The notes: generated from the sequence alone by a model not told the origin. DNA of 64,000 nucleotides from Schistocephalus solidus (GCA_017591395.1 WEDG01002894.1:62001-126000), one strand, 5' to 3'. Positions 22,400 through 32,949 are shown, counted from the stretch's first letter. A program made the numbers and translations.

Positions 22400-23960
22400 A
22401 GTTCAGTAAGCTTAACTAATGTAGCTTACGAAGACGAAACATGTATGGGGTGTTTCAGCATCCAGCAGAAATTCTCAGGGATGGAGCTAGAAATAAGCAA
22501 TCGAAGACAAGAAATAGATAACTTAAAAAAATCTCTATCTTGCCCAACTGCTAAAAAAGCTCCTGTTCGTAATAAACCTACCGCAAAGCAAAATTCGTAC
22601 TCATATATAGCTTCTTAAAGCTTACATAAAAGTCACATTAAACATATCGCGATTGCTAGACCCGGTTAACCAGAGGAATTGTCGTTACTTCCGAAGGGAG
22701 CCCCATCTATTCCTTGATCCACTCCACCAGTACTTAGTTCGGGTAGCATCAGCACTAATCTGGCTTTACCGCCCATCGCTACATCACTGGTAGACGTTGC
22801 ACCAACATGCGATGTTGATGAGGTTGGCGAGTTTGTAAAGCCAAAGAAGAAAAGGTCTAAGAAGAACAAGTCGTGCAGAGATTTGGCTCCAGCCTGCCCA
22901 ACACCCGGTTCATCTGGACCTGACAGGCAAAGTGAACTGGTTACCAGTACTCACTCAGCTGAAAGATCTGAGTAAAAAAAAACCGGCCCTCGATTGAGTT
23001 GTAGGTATTTGTACAATTTACATCTTTGTATCTTTCTTGGTCACCTGAATCTTTATGATCGCTTGTTTTAATGTGCTAAATAAAAACACAACAGCCAGTT
23101 TCAACCGGCATGTTGGACGTCTTCTGTTTTCGCTGCTGCATGTCACCGCTGCTATCTTGATTGTACTGATCTCTCTTAATTACTTGCAGTCAATTGCAAC
23201 GATTGATCTTCATTTCTCGATTGCATTCTACTGATCGCCGTCTCAATTGAACTCCTGACTCTGCTCTTCATCCTTGATGTATAGCTTTTTGGATCTAGCT
23301 CAGAGTTCATATCATTCCTCAACAACACTCGCTATCTAGAAGCTACGTTTTTCGTGAGTCTGCATTCTAACAATCCTCTGACATTTTTGCCGTCCTTTTG
23401 TCGTTTGTAGTTTAGACACAATTCTCCACTTAGCGTTAATTTATTTTGTACACCTCGGTTCTTAGCAGTTTCGACCCTCGTCTACACAACAGAGTCGAAA
23501 ATAGAATGTAGTCATTAAAGGTGTCCCAGAGTCAGCTTCAATTATTCCAAAGGAGCGAGTTAAACATGACTTGGAACTCCTTCAATTTTATGCAAAAACG
23601 CTGCTAACAGATGGCGAGTCCATTCACATTCTCAAGGCATATAGAATAAGGAAGGCTCTGTCTACACCCGATTCAAATCCTCGACAAAGACCTCTTAAAA
23701 TCATCTTGGAAAACGAAGCACAGGCACAGCTCCTGCTACAGAGAAAATCAACCCTGCGGGGTCCGCATTCTGAAGTTTTTTTCAACCAGAATATAGGCTG
23801 AAAGAGCGAATGAAAATGCGACAGCTAATAATAGAACTGGAAACACGAAAGACCAATGGCGAGGCAAATCTCAAAATAAGGGATGGACAGATAGTTCAAG
23901 TGAAAAGAGCATTTCTTTGGCCGAAGGCAGTCACCCTGACAGCCTAACTGTCCCGTTTCA
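22400..23960 (+). pseudogene. Family-1 LINE ORF1, broken by an unrelated about 520-bp stretch
   Basis: The N-terminal half (about 22408-22617) has D-E-T-C-M-G-C-F-S-I-Q-Q-K-F and a charged helix (E-I-D-N-L-K-K-S-L). A Lys-rich segment follows (V-K-P-K-K-K-R-S-K-K-N-K, about 22840-22875). Sequence from about 22975 to 23490 matches nothing in the other copy. The C-terminal half then resumes with V-V-I-K-G-V-P-E-S-A, R-P-L-K-I-I-L-E-N and R-L-K-E-R-M-K-M-R-Q-L, the nucleic-acid-binding fold typical of this ORF1 class. Frameshift near 23780. Confidence 0.78.
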
Positions 23961-24640
23961 GAAACCAAAAACGTGCCTGCTTAAACTAATCGTCCTCATT
24001 GCCAGATCTCTGCTTAATAAGATGCCTTTGCTCCAGAATATGGTTTTCATCCACCACCCCGAAATTGTAATAGTTACAGAGACATGGGCAACACCCTGTG
24101 TATCCGACTCCGAACTCTCTATTCTAGGCTACGCTTACATTCGGAATGATCGACACGAGGGCCGTGGCGAAGGAAGCTGTATCTATGTTAGGCAACCACT
24201 TACATTTTTTCCATTGGACTATTGCCAATTTACCGCGGTAAAGGAGAGCTGTTGGCTCCGAGTAGTTCTAAAAGATAACTTCTCTTTACTCGTTGGTAGT
24301 GTCTATCGCCCACCCAATGCCAGCGAGGATTACGATCTTTGTCTCTCGCTGGCATTTCACGCCGCAGCTGACTTAAATCTGAAGTACTGCTTGATTGCAG
24401 GTGACTTCAATCTTCCTGAAGTTCACTGGTTTCCAACTTCCGGTCCTGCAAAGTTCGAAGACCTACTTGAGGCCATAGATATAGGCATGTGGGACCAGGT
24501 AGTTGATTTTCCCACCGAGGATCAAACATACTTGATCTTATTTTTTGTAGAGGTTGTCAGCCATCGTCAGTGTCACCTTTAGATCCACTTGGGAATTCTG
24601 ATCATACTATAATTCTTTCTACACTAGAACTAGAAGCTGC
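23917..24640 (+). pseudogene. Family-1 LINE APE-type endonuclease
   Basis: Motifs of the exonuclease III/APE fold in order: A-R-S-L-L-N-K, I-V-T-E-T-W (catalytic Glu), G-R-G-E-G-S-C-I-Y-V, V-Y-R-P-P-N-A, I-A-G-D-F-N-L-P, and after a frame change near 24535, G-N-S-D-H (catalytic Asp/His). All catalytic residues are present, but one frameshift separates the last motif. It nicks target DNA for target-primed reverse transcription. Confidence 0.88.
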
Positions 24641-24747
24641 TGAAACGTTTTCCAAAAATAAAGCTTTTTCCGTGATTTCAGATCAGCAAATATGAGGGAA
24701 TTGCTAACACCCCTAAATTCCCACGACTGGAATAAATTCTTGCATAT

Positions 24748-26631
24748 TTGGATGTGAATGTTTGTACTGATACTTTTTACAAAGTTCTAGGTCCACTAAT
24801 TTCTCGTTTTGTTCCCCGTAAGAAAATAATTAATGTCAAGGATGAAGTCTACCTCCCTTTATCATTCCGCCGTAGACTGCGTAGACTCTCCCGTCTTTTT
24901 CATCTACAAAATGATACCTCCGTCCTGCCCTTGATCCAACGAATCTTTGAAGAGGCTAAGAGGCACTCGGAAGAAATACGACTAGCTGAAGAGGTTCACT
25001 TTGCCGAAAACCCTTCTTTGAATGTTGCGAAGCTCTTTTCGCGCATAGTAAAAGCGCAGAGAAAAACGCAGCACCTCGTACTTCGAGATGCCTTAGGAAA
25101 CCCAATAGCTGACGCAAAGTTGACTGCTGATAGCTTCAATGCTTTCTTGTCTAGAACGTTTAGTGAACATACTGTCGCCCCCTTTCCTAACATCTGGGTT
25201 TGGACCGGTAACGTCCTCGAAACCATAACTTTTACCCTCTGGGACGTGACCGTAGCCATTCGGCGTTTTCGTCAATCTTACAGTCAAGGACCAGATGGCG
25301 TCCCGGTCAGCGTTCTAAAGGCGGATGCAAACGATATATTTCCATCCCTTCTGTATAAGATATTTAATCTTGCTCTTGACAGTGAAACTTTCCCTATTTT
25401 ATGGAAGGAATCGCACATATTGCCTATTCCCAAACACGGCCGACCTACGTCATTTGACGACTTTAGGCCAATAAATACACTACCAGAAGTCTCGAAGATC
25501 TTCGAGACCTTGATCAAAGACAAGATGATGCGTCACCTAAGATAGAATAACCTACTTAATGCGGCTCAGCATGGTTTTCTCGAAATAAGGTCTTGTGACA
25601 CTTGCCAGCTCTCTTTCTTTGATCATGTGCTACAATCTAGAGACAGTGGTTTTGCAATTTACACCGTTTACTTCGATTTCACTAAGGCTTTTGATCGTGT
25701 TGACCATGATTTCCTACTGCTGAAACTTGCCTCCTTCGGCATAGGTAACAAGCTTCTGAACTTAATATTTTTCTATTTGAATGCTCGCGCACAGCGGGTT
25801 AAAATTTCTGATGTTATCTCCAACCCCACGCATGTGAGGAGCAGAGTTATTCAGGGCTTTGTCAACGATGTTCCTGATTGTTTCCAGTATGGTAGGCCCT
25901 TTATATACGCTGATGATTTAAAAGTTGCCTATCGATATAAACCAGTTGATCACAACATCGTGCTTGAGCTCTTAACAAATGATCTTCAGGCCTTCGCTCA
26001 GTGGTGTCGCACATGACGCCTTTCACTTTCTTGGCAAAAGTGCTCCGTTATGGTTATTGATGAAAACTATCAGCCCCACCTAAGCATAGACGGTCACGAT
26101 CTTAATGTGCCCGGTGTTATAAAGGATCTGGGTATATCATATTCTAGAAGTCTTAAGCTGTCAGAGCACTGCGCCCTGATTGTCTCGAAAGCACGCCAAA
26201 CTACTGGGTTTATTCTCAGAAATTTTAAAACCGTCAACATTAGAATCAGCCTCTATAAAATGTATGTCAGGCCTAGTCTGGAATACTGCTCGTTTCGATT
26301 TAATCTTCTGCACGCTAGTGAACGAAAGAAGATAGAATCAGTCCAGCACTTCTTTACAAAAAGAGTTTTCTATTCAGAACACCGAAACCTGTCCTACCAA
26401 CAACGCTGTGAGCTTACAAGTCTTGACCCGCTGTGGCTTCGCAGATTACAGAAGGAAATATGTTTACTGTTTAAACTTCTAAACTGTCGTACATTTAACC
26501 CCCTTACATCTCTGAGGCACCTCGACACTCTCGGCGCACCAGTCATCAAGATGTATTTTTATTTCTTCCTATGGCACGCACAGTTAGATACCGACAGTTT
26601 TTTGGGTAAACGCTATAGCAATCTGGAATAA
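24748..26631 (+). pseudogene. Family-1 LINE reverse transcriptase
   Basis: Connector helices lead into the fingers (Y-S-Q-G-P-D-G-V-P, ILPIPKHGRPTSFDDFRPIN), motif A FDFTKAFDRVDHDF, a shortened motif B (V-R-S-R-V-I-Q-G-F directly joined to V-N-D-V-P), the active site Y-A-D-D-L-K-V-A, the thumb, and the tail (R-P-S-L-E-Y-C-S, E-R-K-K-I-E-S-V-Q). In-frame stops occur near 25543 and 26014. About 15 residues between motif B and N-D (normally Q-G-S-x-L-G-P-L-L-F) are deleted, so this copy is dead irrespective of the stops. Confidence 0.9.
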
Positions 26632-27126
26632 GCTACCTAGAAGTATCAAAATTTAGCAAAGCTATCCCTTGTTTACGCGAACTGTCACTAGTTTTCTACA
26701 TTCAGGACCCCTTCCAAACGTTTGGCTGCTGACTCTGTGGAAGCTCTCTTCGGTTCTGATGGCGTTCACAGACTCTGAATCCTGTGCCGGACTTTATGCT
26801 GAGGGCAATATTGCTGGCTCTGCAGACCTCAATCGGTTAATTTATCAGTCGACAGCGAACAGCCGCTCGCCGACATACCTGCTGGTGCAGAATACCGGAT
26901 CCGTAACACTGAATGGAGAAGCTCTTCACCGGGCACCTGTGTTAACGCGTCCCTGTCCAGAACTTTAATTACTCAATAAGCTGCAGTTGTTTTCTCCTGA
27001 AAACACCTGAAACAACGATCAGTTTTTTCCCCTATCAGCTTGACCCTCTACTGTATATATTTTTTTGACCTTGCCTGTAAACTGGTAATAAATAAATAAA
27101 ATAAAAAATAAAATAAAAATAAAATA
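26632..27126 (+). other. Family-1 LINE 3' UTR and A/T-rich tail
   Basis: It includes the ctttcaccg-like conserved end gagaagctcttcaccgggca and the terminal aataaataaataaaataaa tract. It is homologous to 8760-9236 (about 95 percent by eye) and defines the shared 3' end of the family. Confidence 0.85.
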
Positions 27127-28185
27127 TTTGCAAATGAATCCGCATAGTCTGGTGACTTTTGGTGATATTTGTTTAACGTGGGGAGATAAATAAAAAGTAT
27201 TTTTTATAGCTAAGAACCAAGTATTTTTATTGATGTTTTCTCGGTTATTTCCTGATTTTTGAAAATTAGGGAGGAAGATTTTGTGGACCAAAAATCAGGA
27301 GATGACATTTACTTGGAGAGAATGGCATTGTTTCATTGAACAAGTGAGGACCAGTGAGGAGGATGATTCCTACCAATAGCCTCCCATTGGTCAACCGCTT
27401 TCAATTGTCGAGGAATATATGAACCTCACTGTTTTAATAAACTCCTCATTCAAACCATCTTCACAATGCCTAAAGGCAGATAAACGCGTGACACAGGTCT
27501 TATTTGCGCTCAGACGTATATTTTTGCAGATCGAGAAGTACGAACTCCGAAAAACCTAAGGGGCATTTGTTCAACCTAACTTGTAGTATGCCGTCCAGGC
27601 CTGGCGTCCGTAGTTTAAAAATGATTATCTACAGTTGGAACGAGTGCAGGCGAGGGCTATAAAGATGGTGAAGAATCTTAGGCATCTGCCGTATGATGAC
27701 AAACTGGCTGAGCTTGGTTTGTTTCCTCTCATGTACAGGCAACTACGCAGTGATGTCATCCAAACCTACTGGATTGTAAGAGGCCGAAATTGTGCCCTAA
27801 AATTTTCTGACGACTTCTAATTGGCTGAAACGGAACATCTCCGGGGTCATATCGTTAAACTGAAAGTATGTTGGTCCATACGGATGTCCGACCGAATGCC
27901 TATTCGCAGAGGATCGTTGGAGCATGTAACGGACTCCCTTACTAGGTGGTCCCTTCAGAAACAGTTGACAAATTTAAATGCAAACTAGATACTCATTTTC
28001 TGAGAAACTATTGTACATATAATGAATGCTGTGTCAGTAGCGGCAGCTTGCACCTGGCCAACACTTATCGATGACCTACATTTACAGTTGTAAGATGTAT
28101 TGTTGTAAACGTTCATTCTAGTATCACCTTTTGAATGTGAATAAGGAACTTAAGAGCGAAAGCCTTATTATCTCAAAAGATTGAC
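27127..28185 (+). repeat. Right about 1.05-kb direct repeat
   Basis: Partner of 20811-21868. It begins directly at the end of the LINE tail and contains the same family-C/CR1 junction at about 27335 and the CR1-like 3' fragment copy 2 (an ORF remnant at 27635-27818). After 28185 the sequence enters an older RT remnant, whereas after the left copy it enters the LINE 5' end. Confidence 0.85.
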
Positions 28186-28738
28186 TTAAGATTTGGCAAA
28201 GCGGGGTATTTGTTTTTAAAGTGGATCAAAAGTTTCCTGTCATACAGACTGCAAAAAGTGATTGTTGGCACCACAGAATCCGAATGAGTACCAGTAGAAA
28301 ATGATGTTACGCAGAATTATGTCTTAGGTCCTTTTCTGTTCCTAAGTTACATAACGACTGCATTGATAAGCTTTGACTGCCACCAGGTTTGCAGTTGAGA
28401 TCGAAATCGGGAAAACCCTTATCTCTGTTGAATTTGCGCAGAAATTACAAGAAAACATTAAAAATTTGCTATCTGATCCAGCAACTAGCTTATGACGTTT
28501 TTGTAATACCATATGTGTAGTCATTTGCTTAGAATCTGGGAGCAAACGTTTCCCCAAACATCAGTCCGGTCTAAACAGTATTCCTCTTAAAGAAGTGTAT
28601 ACGCACAAAGATTTGATATTTTAACAGTTTTAAACTTAATACCCTCAGAAAACTCTTAAAGAGCCATACGAAATGTCAACGAGCATCACGCACTAGATCA
28701 GACGTGCTTTCCTTTTCTTTATTCCCACACAACAGTTT
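28186..28738 (+). pseudogene. Old CR1-like RT remnant
   Basis: Readable across frames: L-G-P-F-L-F-L-S-Y-I-N-D-C-I-D-K-L (motif between B and C), then E-I-E-I-G-K-T-L where F-A-D-D-x-K-x would be, then L-Q-E-N-I-K-N-L. No continuous frame remains. It lies 3' of another CR1-like 3' end, so one CR1 copy appears to have entered another. Confidence 0.6.
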
Positions 28739-29220
28739 AATTGGTCACGCGTCGTTTGAAATTGCTTTCGAATTTCAGCTCCTTTGAGTTTACGAATTTA
28801 AGTCTCTACCTTAGTGTAGAAGACACGTTTATTTGAAATAACTCTTGAGTGGATTGTCCAGTCTCTAAATTTGGGAGTTATTTGCTTGGACTGGACGATT
28901 CTGCGGATATCCAAATATTCCTTCACTGAGGATTATTACACGTCCCGAACGTTATCAATACGAGAAATTAAAGTTTCAACGTTCACCTGCCTCTTGAATT
29001 CACGTCAGTGGTGTGCTGCTGTAATCTGCTATCAATTGGGGAAGGAGAAGTCTCAAAAAAGGCTGAGTCGTTGCATGCTTCTTGAAATCTGACTGCTGAA
29101 TATTATTGCACCCTAGCCCATTTATTTAAGATGATTTATAAATTAAATGCATTCGCAAAGAATCGAAAGTGGTATGGAAAACATAGACGCTGAGGATTCA
29201 TCTGCGCGGAGAAAAAAATT

Positions 29221-29296
29221 GGTGCCACCGTTGGGGGTCGAACCCTCGCCGAAAAAATATGTGGCAACGCAACTAACCGCTTCGCCATATTCACAT
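29221..29296 (-). repeat. Antisense tRNA-like module in LINE 5' region (copy 2)
   Basis: On the minus strand the A box is tatggcgaagcggttagt, and the B box ggcgagggttcgacccc comes 35-40 bases later, then ggtggcacca and a T-run in register with copy 1. It is the best preserved B box of the three. The T stem pairs only three bases and the acceptor ends do not pair, so it is not a functional tRNA. On the sense strand it is read through by the 119-codon frame 29147-29506. Confidence 0.6.
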
Positions 29297-29434
29297 GGAA
29301 AATCGACAAAAAAATTGAATACAAACAGAAAAAAAGATGGCAAAGACAGATATTCCGTTATTACTTCTCCTCCTTCCAAGTGGGCAAAAAGCTTGTTAAC
29401 ACTAATGAATGGCACATATGAGGACAAAAAATTC

Positions 29435-30428
29435 ATGGGCTGTTTAAGTCTCCTGCAGAAATTGCTATTGTTGGAGAAGGAGATAAATAACTTGAAAAAG
29501 AAATAGCCGATCTAAAAGAGAAGGTTCATTGTTCACCCAGAAAAAAACGCTCGTAACAATGAGTATTCAAACAAAAGAAATAACTATGCAAACATAGCCT
29601 CCTCAAGAATACCTAATGTAGAGCTAAAGGACACTGCGGCTTCAGAGCTCAGTAAATCATTAGAAATTTCCTTTCATCGAAAGGGAGATCAAACCAGCTC
29701 ATGCACCTTTCTACTAGCCTCCAGCTCAGACAGAAGCCGTAATGCTTTGGATACACAAATATATGCGGCATCGATGCTGGATGATACAAAATAAGGGTGA
29801 CGTTGAAAAGCTCGTCGAATTTGATGGACCGAAGACGAAGAATTCGAACCCGATAAAGGCCAAGATTATTTTACAAAAAATGAGTTTTAACTCCGAACAT
29901 AGCTCGTTCTTACCAATAGATGCTCAGGTTGAATCCTCTGCTGTTTATACAGGAGCAAGGGCAGAAAAAATTGGCAAAGTTCCTAAAAGGGGTTTGCCAT
30001 TAACTTTAGGAATCGTTGCTCGTACTGACGCAAATAACATCGTCAACCAAAGTATAATTCTTCCGGATACTGATGCCCTATCAACAAATCAGAGCACCAA
30101 GTCACCAAACAGACATTTCGACCGAAAACGCAATCTAGTTATTAAAGGGGTTCCCGAGTCCACTTCCCTGACTGCAAAGGAAAGGATAGAACATGACCTC
30201 GGTATTTTCCGAGCATACTCGAATTCAATTCTTCAAGATGGCGAGTGCGTTACCGTGCACAAAGCATTCCGTTTAGGGAAAGCGGGTGTTTCACATGAAC
30301 TTTCATCACCAAGGCCTCTTAAAATCATTCTTAAAAATGATCTTCAGGCTTTATGCCTCCTAGAACGGAGAATGGCTGAAATGAAAAGGCGAAAAAACAA
30401 GGGAAAAATGGCTCCAAATAAAGGATAG
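29435..30428 (+). pseudogene. Family-1 LINE ORF1 (copy 2)
   Basis: The N-terminal Cys/helix segment (F-M-G-C-L-S-L-L-Q-K, E-K-E-I-N-N-L-K-K) is in one frame. The C-terminal part lies in an open frame of 228 codons from 29742, with F-D-R-K-R-N-L-V-I-K-G-V-P-E-S-T, H-D-L-G-I-F-R, V-H-K-A-F-R-L-G-K and R-P-L-K-I-I-L-K-N. This is the RNA-binding half of a CR1/Jockey ORF1. It ends prematurely in a Lys-rich tail at 30428 where the element is truncated. Confidence 0.78.
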
Positions 30429-30445
30429 GGAAATAAAATTGAAGA

Positions 30446-30553
30446 AAAGGTCTTGATTATGGCAGACGAAGATGGTCAAAATCTTTGTCATCTGCCTTAC
30501 AAAACCAGACTAGTTAAACTTGATTTGTTTCCTTTCAAGTACAGTCAACTACG
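30446..30553 (+). mobile_element. CR1-like fragment, left part (split by the TIR transposon)
   Basis: It reads C-H-L-P-Y-K-T-R-L-V-K-L-D-L-F-P and S-Q-L-R, and continues after the transposon at 33009 with G-D-L-I-Q-T-Y-W. Joining the two halves gives the uninterrupted family-2 order (Q-L-R-(S/G)-D-(V/L)-I-Q-T-Y-W). Confidence 0.85.
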
Positions 30554-30612
30554 CCCCTAGTAACAATAGATATCGATTAGATGTACGTGAATAGCTATTT
30601 ATTGAGATAACT
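30554..30612 (+). repeat. Left terminal inverted repeat
   Basis: Begins cccctagta and pairs imperfectly with the complement of about 32950-33008. The matching blocks are the first nine bases, caa, tagatgt and attgagata. Confidence 0.8.
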
Positions 30613-30814
30613 GTCTCTTTAACCTCATGGGTGAGTCAAGTTATGTAAGCAGACATTTCATTGTTTGCCGTTCTTTAAGCGCATTGCGACACCTTTTGCG
30701 CGCGTACGCGCCACTATTTGCGTGAACGGCGTGGTAAACGTTATCTGACTGCACCTCCACTACACTGCCTTTATTCATTTATATCTGCTGATTACTTTTT
30801 TACTATTGTTAACA

Positions 30815-31549
30815 ATGTTTATGCAGGAATCAGACAGAACACGAAGACGCCGAATTAGAACGTATGGGGAAGAGGAATTTCGTGAAATTGTGGAGACCAT
30901 TAAGAGAAGACGTAGAGTGGAAGAGCTGGAGCTAAAAGCATCACATAAGGACGTAATTGTTTCTCTATCGAGGGAAAATGAAGGAAATAGGTCGCCCGCG
31001 GTAAGTATAGGGGAATATAATCATATAGGAGCATCGGAGGAAGAAGAAACTCATAGGAACATTAACTCTGAATCGGATCAGTTAACGGTTCAGAAGTTAC
31101 GCAAATGGGCTTTGCGAAACAACATTTCACATGCACACATACGTGAACTTTTGGGGATACTTAAGCCTTCTATACCCGAACTGCCTACTGATCCTAGAAC
31201 ACTCTTAGGGGTTGGATACGAACTCAGTCAGCGATATGAATGCATACTGACAGAACGTTTTCGCGTAGACATCACAGCAGCTAACAGATGCATTGGCTTC
31301 GGTAATAAAATAGTATGCATGAAAAACATACTTGTTGATCAAGAGGGATGTGTACACTTGGTATTTAGTGAATTTATTAACTTATCAGATTACTTCGACT
31401 ATCCAAAGAAGTCCTCAATTATGAGCGTATATAAAGCAGACCTTGATGACACTGTTAGATGTGCTCCTTTGCCATCTACTTTCAGTAAGTTCCTATGCCT
31501 AACTCATGAACAGTATTACATATTAATTGAGGTCATCAACAGCTTTTAG
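30815..31549 (+). CDS. Transposon-encoded protein, transposase-related ends without a core
   Basis: A single open frame of 245 codons from ATG 30815; an upstream in-frame TTG is ignored. The N terminus is strongly basic (R-T-R-R-R-R-I-R). An acidic linker (about residues 60-90) follows, then QKLRKWALRNNISHAHIREL and P-E-L-P-T-D-P-R-T-L-L, a helical segment I associate with the N terminus of a widespread group of invertebrate transposon proteins (W-A-x-x-x-x-I-x-H, L-P-x-D-x-R-T-L-L). The C-terminal third (I-L-V-D-Q-E-G-C, Y-F-D-Y-P-K-K-S-S, Y-I-L-I) looks like the end of the same proteins. The catalytic middle seems absent. It is free of stops, unlike nearly every other element ORF here. Family assignment is inference. 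Confidence 0.6.
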   Translation: MFMQESDRTRRRRIRTYGEEEFREIVETIKRRRRVEELELKASHKDVIVSLSRENEGNRSPAVSIGEYNHIGASEEEETHRNINSESDQLTVQKLRKWALRNNISHAHIRELLGILKPSIPELPTDPRTLLGVGYELSQRYECILTERFRVDITAANRCIGFGNKIVCMKNILVDQEGCVHLVFSEFINLSDYFDYPKKSSIMSVYKADLDDTVRCAPLPSTFSKFLCLTHEQYYILIEVINSF

Positions 31550-31728
31550 GATGCCACTTACTATCCTTTCGCTTTTGCGAATAATGCTTGCGAACCCTAC
31601 AAACGCACAGTCCATAAAGTGAGTGGTTTTCCAGCATTGCAGGGAAGCAGTGGTCCTAGTAATAGGATGATCCTTCGTCTGCTAACTTCTTTCATTCCCC
31701 TTTTTCCTGTGCGTTTGTAGATCTTATC

Positions 31729-31827
31729 ATGAGTGACCTGCCCTCACGAAGGCTTTCCCAGCGCCAACGCCGCTCGGCGATTGATGAGGCTATTTACCTT
31801 CTCGGAGGTGAACCCATTTCATCGCCC
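31729..31827 (+). CDS. Second transposon gene, exon 1
   Basis: An ATG opens a 33-codon exon, MSDLPSRRLSQRQRRSAIDE continuing to a donor cgccc|gtaagt in phase 0. The basic R-x-R-Q-R-R start resembles the N terminus of the larger ORF in this transposon. A good acceptor (tgcgtttgtag) lies eight bases upstream, so an earlier exon is possible. Confidence 0.5.
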
Positions 31828-31861
31828 GTAAGTAACTTTAAAATAACTTTGTTCTCCTCAG

Positions 31862-31928
31862 GAAACACAAGACGATCTAAATGATTCTTTTGAAACTATT
31901 CCAGCGGGCGAAGCGCCGCACAATGAAG
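31862..31928 (+). CDS. Second transposon gene, exon 2
   Basis: Acceptor gttctcctcag and donor gaag|gtaaca. It joins exon 1 in phase 0 and reads ETQDDLNDSFETIPAGEAPH, an acidic linker, ending with one base of a codon. The two exons are separated by a 34-nt intron. Confidence 0.5.
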
Positions 31929-31984
31929 GTAACATAGTTTTCCATTTAATTACTGTAGAAGAATAGAATTCACAAAATCTACAG

Positions 31985-32232
31985 AGGGCCATGTTACTTA
32001 TGTGCCAACAGATAGCTGACATATCAGCTAAAGTTGATTATGCTGTAGAGGCCCAACGAAAAACGCTGGCTTTCTTCGGCATTTGGAGGCACTGCATCGG
32101 CAGCAGCCTTGCACATCAGGCCCGGCAGCTCCCCAGCTGCCCAAAAATCATATACCACATCAGTTGCATTCAGCAACTGAATTCCGACAGCTGGATAACC
32201 AGCTAATGAATCAATAATTTCGTTCACAGTTG
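31985..32232 (+). CDS. Second transposon gene, probable exon 3 (phase problem)
   Basis: Acceptor ctacag and donor ttg|gtaagc. The first 30 codons are helical (LLMCQQIADISAKVDYAVEA) in one frame. A second frame then gives a Gln/Pro-rich run ending A-T-E-F-R-Q-L-D-N-Q-L. The phase after exon 2 does not fit and one shift is needed inside, so either the exon is damaged or the acceptor differs. Confidence 0.35.
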
Positions 32233-32465
32233 GTAAGCTGTCTATTTATTCTATAAATATTACGTTAGACCTCCTATCTTACATGCCTCGGCGGGCAAAC
32301 AATCGACGATTTTGTGAAGAGAATATTTTTGCTATCTTTGACGATTAAATTAGCCTACACGTAAATTTTAAAGGACGTAAGACTAAAGACAGTTTGTCAA
32401 AATCAAAAATATATAACGTTATACTGGGTAAGTCCATCAAAAACCGTCTCACTGTCACTATATAG

Positions 32466-32740
32466 AGGTGTTTGCAGCCTGGAATGCAAGCGGCTTGTAT
32501 AAATTATCCGATTTTGCGTCTGCCATTGCCAGGTGACTTAAACGATCACTTGATAGCCATTGCCAGAGGCTGCAAAAACAAATTGGACATCCAGCAGACG
32601 GTAAATAAATATACAATTTTTAAAAAAATACTGTTTGCTTGCAGACAACAATGCTGGACCATCGTCGGTTAACCTACCTCCTTCAACACAATGACGACGG
32701 AGGAAAAAGAAACCACACACCTTTGTACACATTCCTTTGA
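32466..32740 (+). CDS. Second transposon gene, exons 4 and 5 with stop
   Basis: Exon 4 (32466-32600) follows acceptor ctatatag and ends at acg|gtaaat. Exon 5 starts at 32645 after tttgcttgcag. They join in phase 0 and read from LPLPGDLNDHLIAIARGC through LDIQQ to MLDHRRLTYLLQHNDDGG, stopping at 32738-32740. A polyadenylation signal aataaa follows at 32748. The product family is not recognised. Confidence 0.45.
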
Positions 32741-32949
32741 CTTTATAAATAAATTATTCTGTAAAGATTGTCTTCAACAAGTCTTATACTTAAAAATACA
32801 GGTGCAAGGGGCATTATAAGCGTAGAAGGTTAGTAAAGGGGACCAACCGGAAGGCGTAGGTACCATTTTTGCCGGTTGACGAATATCTCGATAAATCGAT
32901 ATCTAATAGATATATATAAAGCGGCCAAAATAGATATACAATAGATATA

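Larger units (their letters stand above)
21869..27126 (+). mobile_element. Full-length family-1 LINE (CR1/Jockey-type)
   Basis: The 5' end is set by homology with the copy beginning at 28740 (gcgttgtttgaaatt versus gcgtcgtttgaaatt). It contains a 5' UTR, an antisense tRNA-like segment, ORF1, ORF2 with an APE-type endonuclease and RT, a 3' UTR, and a tail of aataaa-type repeats. All ORFs are broken. The 3' end is shared with the 8655-9236 insertion. Confidence 0.88.
28740..30445 (+). mobile_element. Family-1 LINE, second copy, 5' half only
   Basis: Its 5' UTR is homologous to 21869-22180 (shared gtttgaaattg, gtctctacct.agtgtagaagac). It has the antisense tRNA-like module and ORF1 and is then cut at about 30445, where a CR1-like tail begins. 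EN and RT are absent. Confidence 0.8.
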
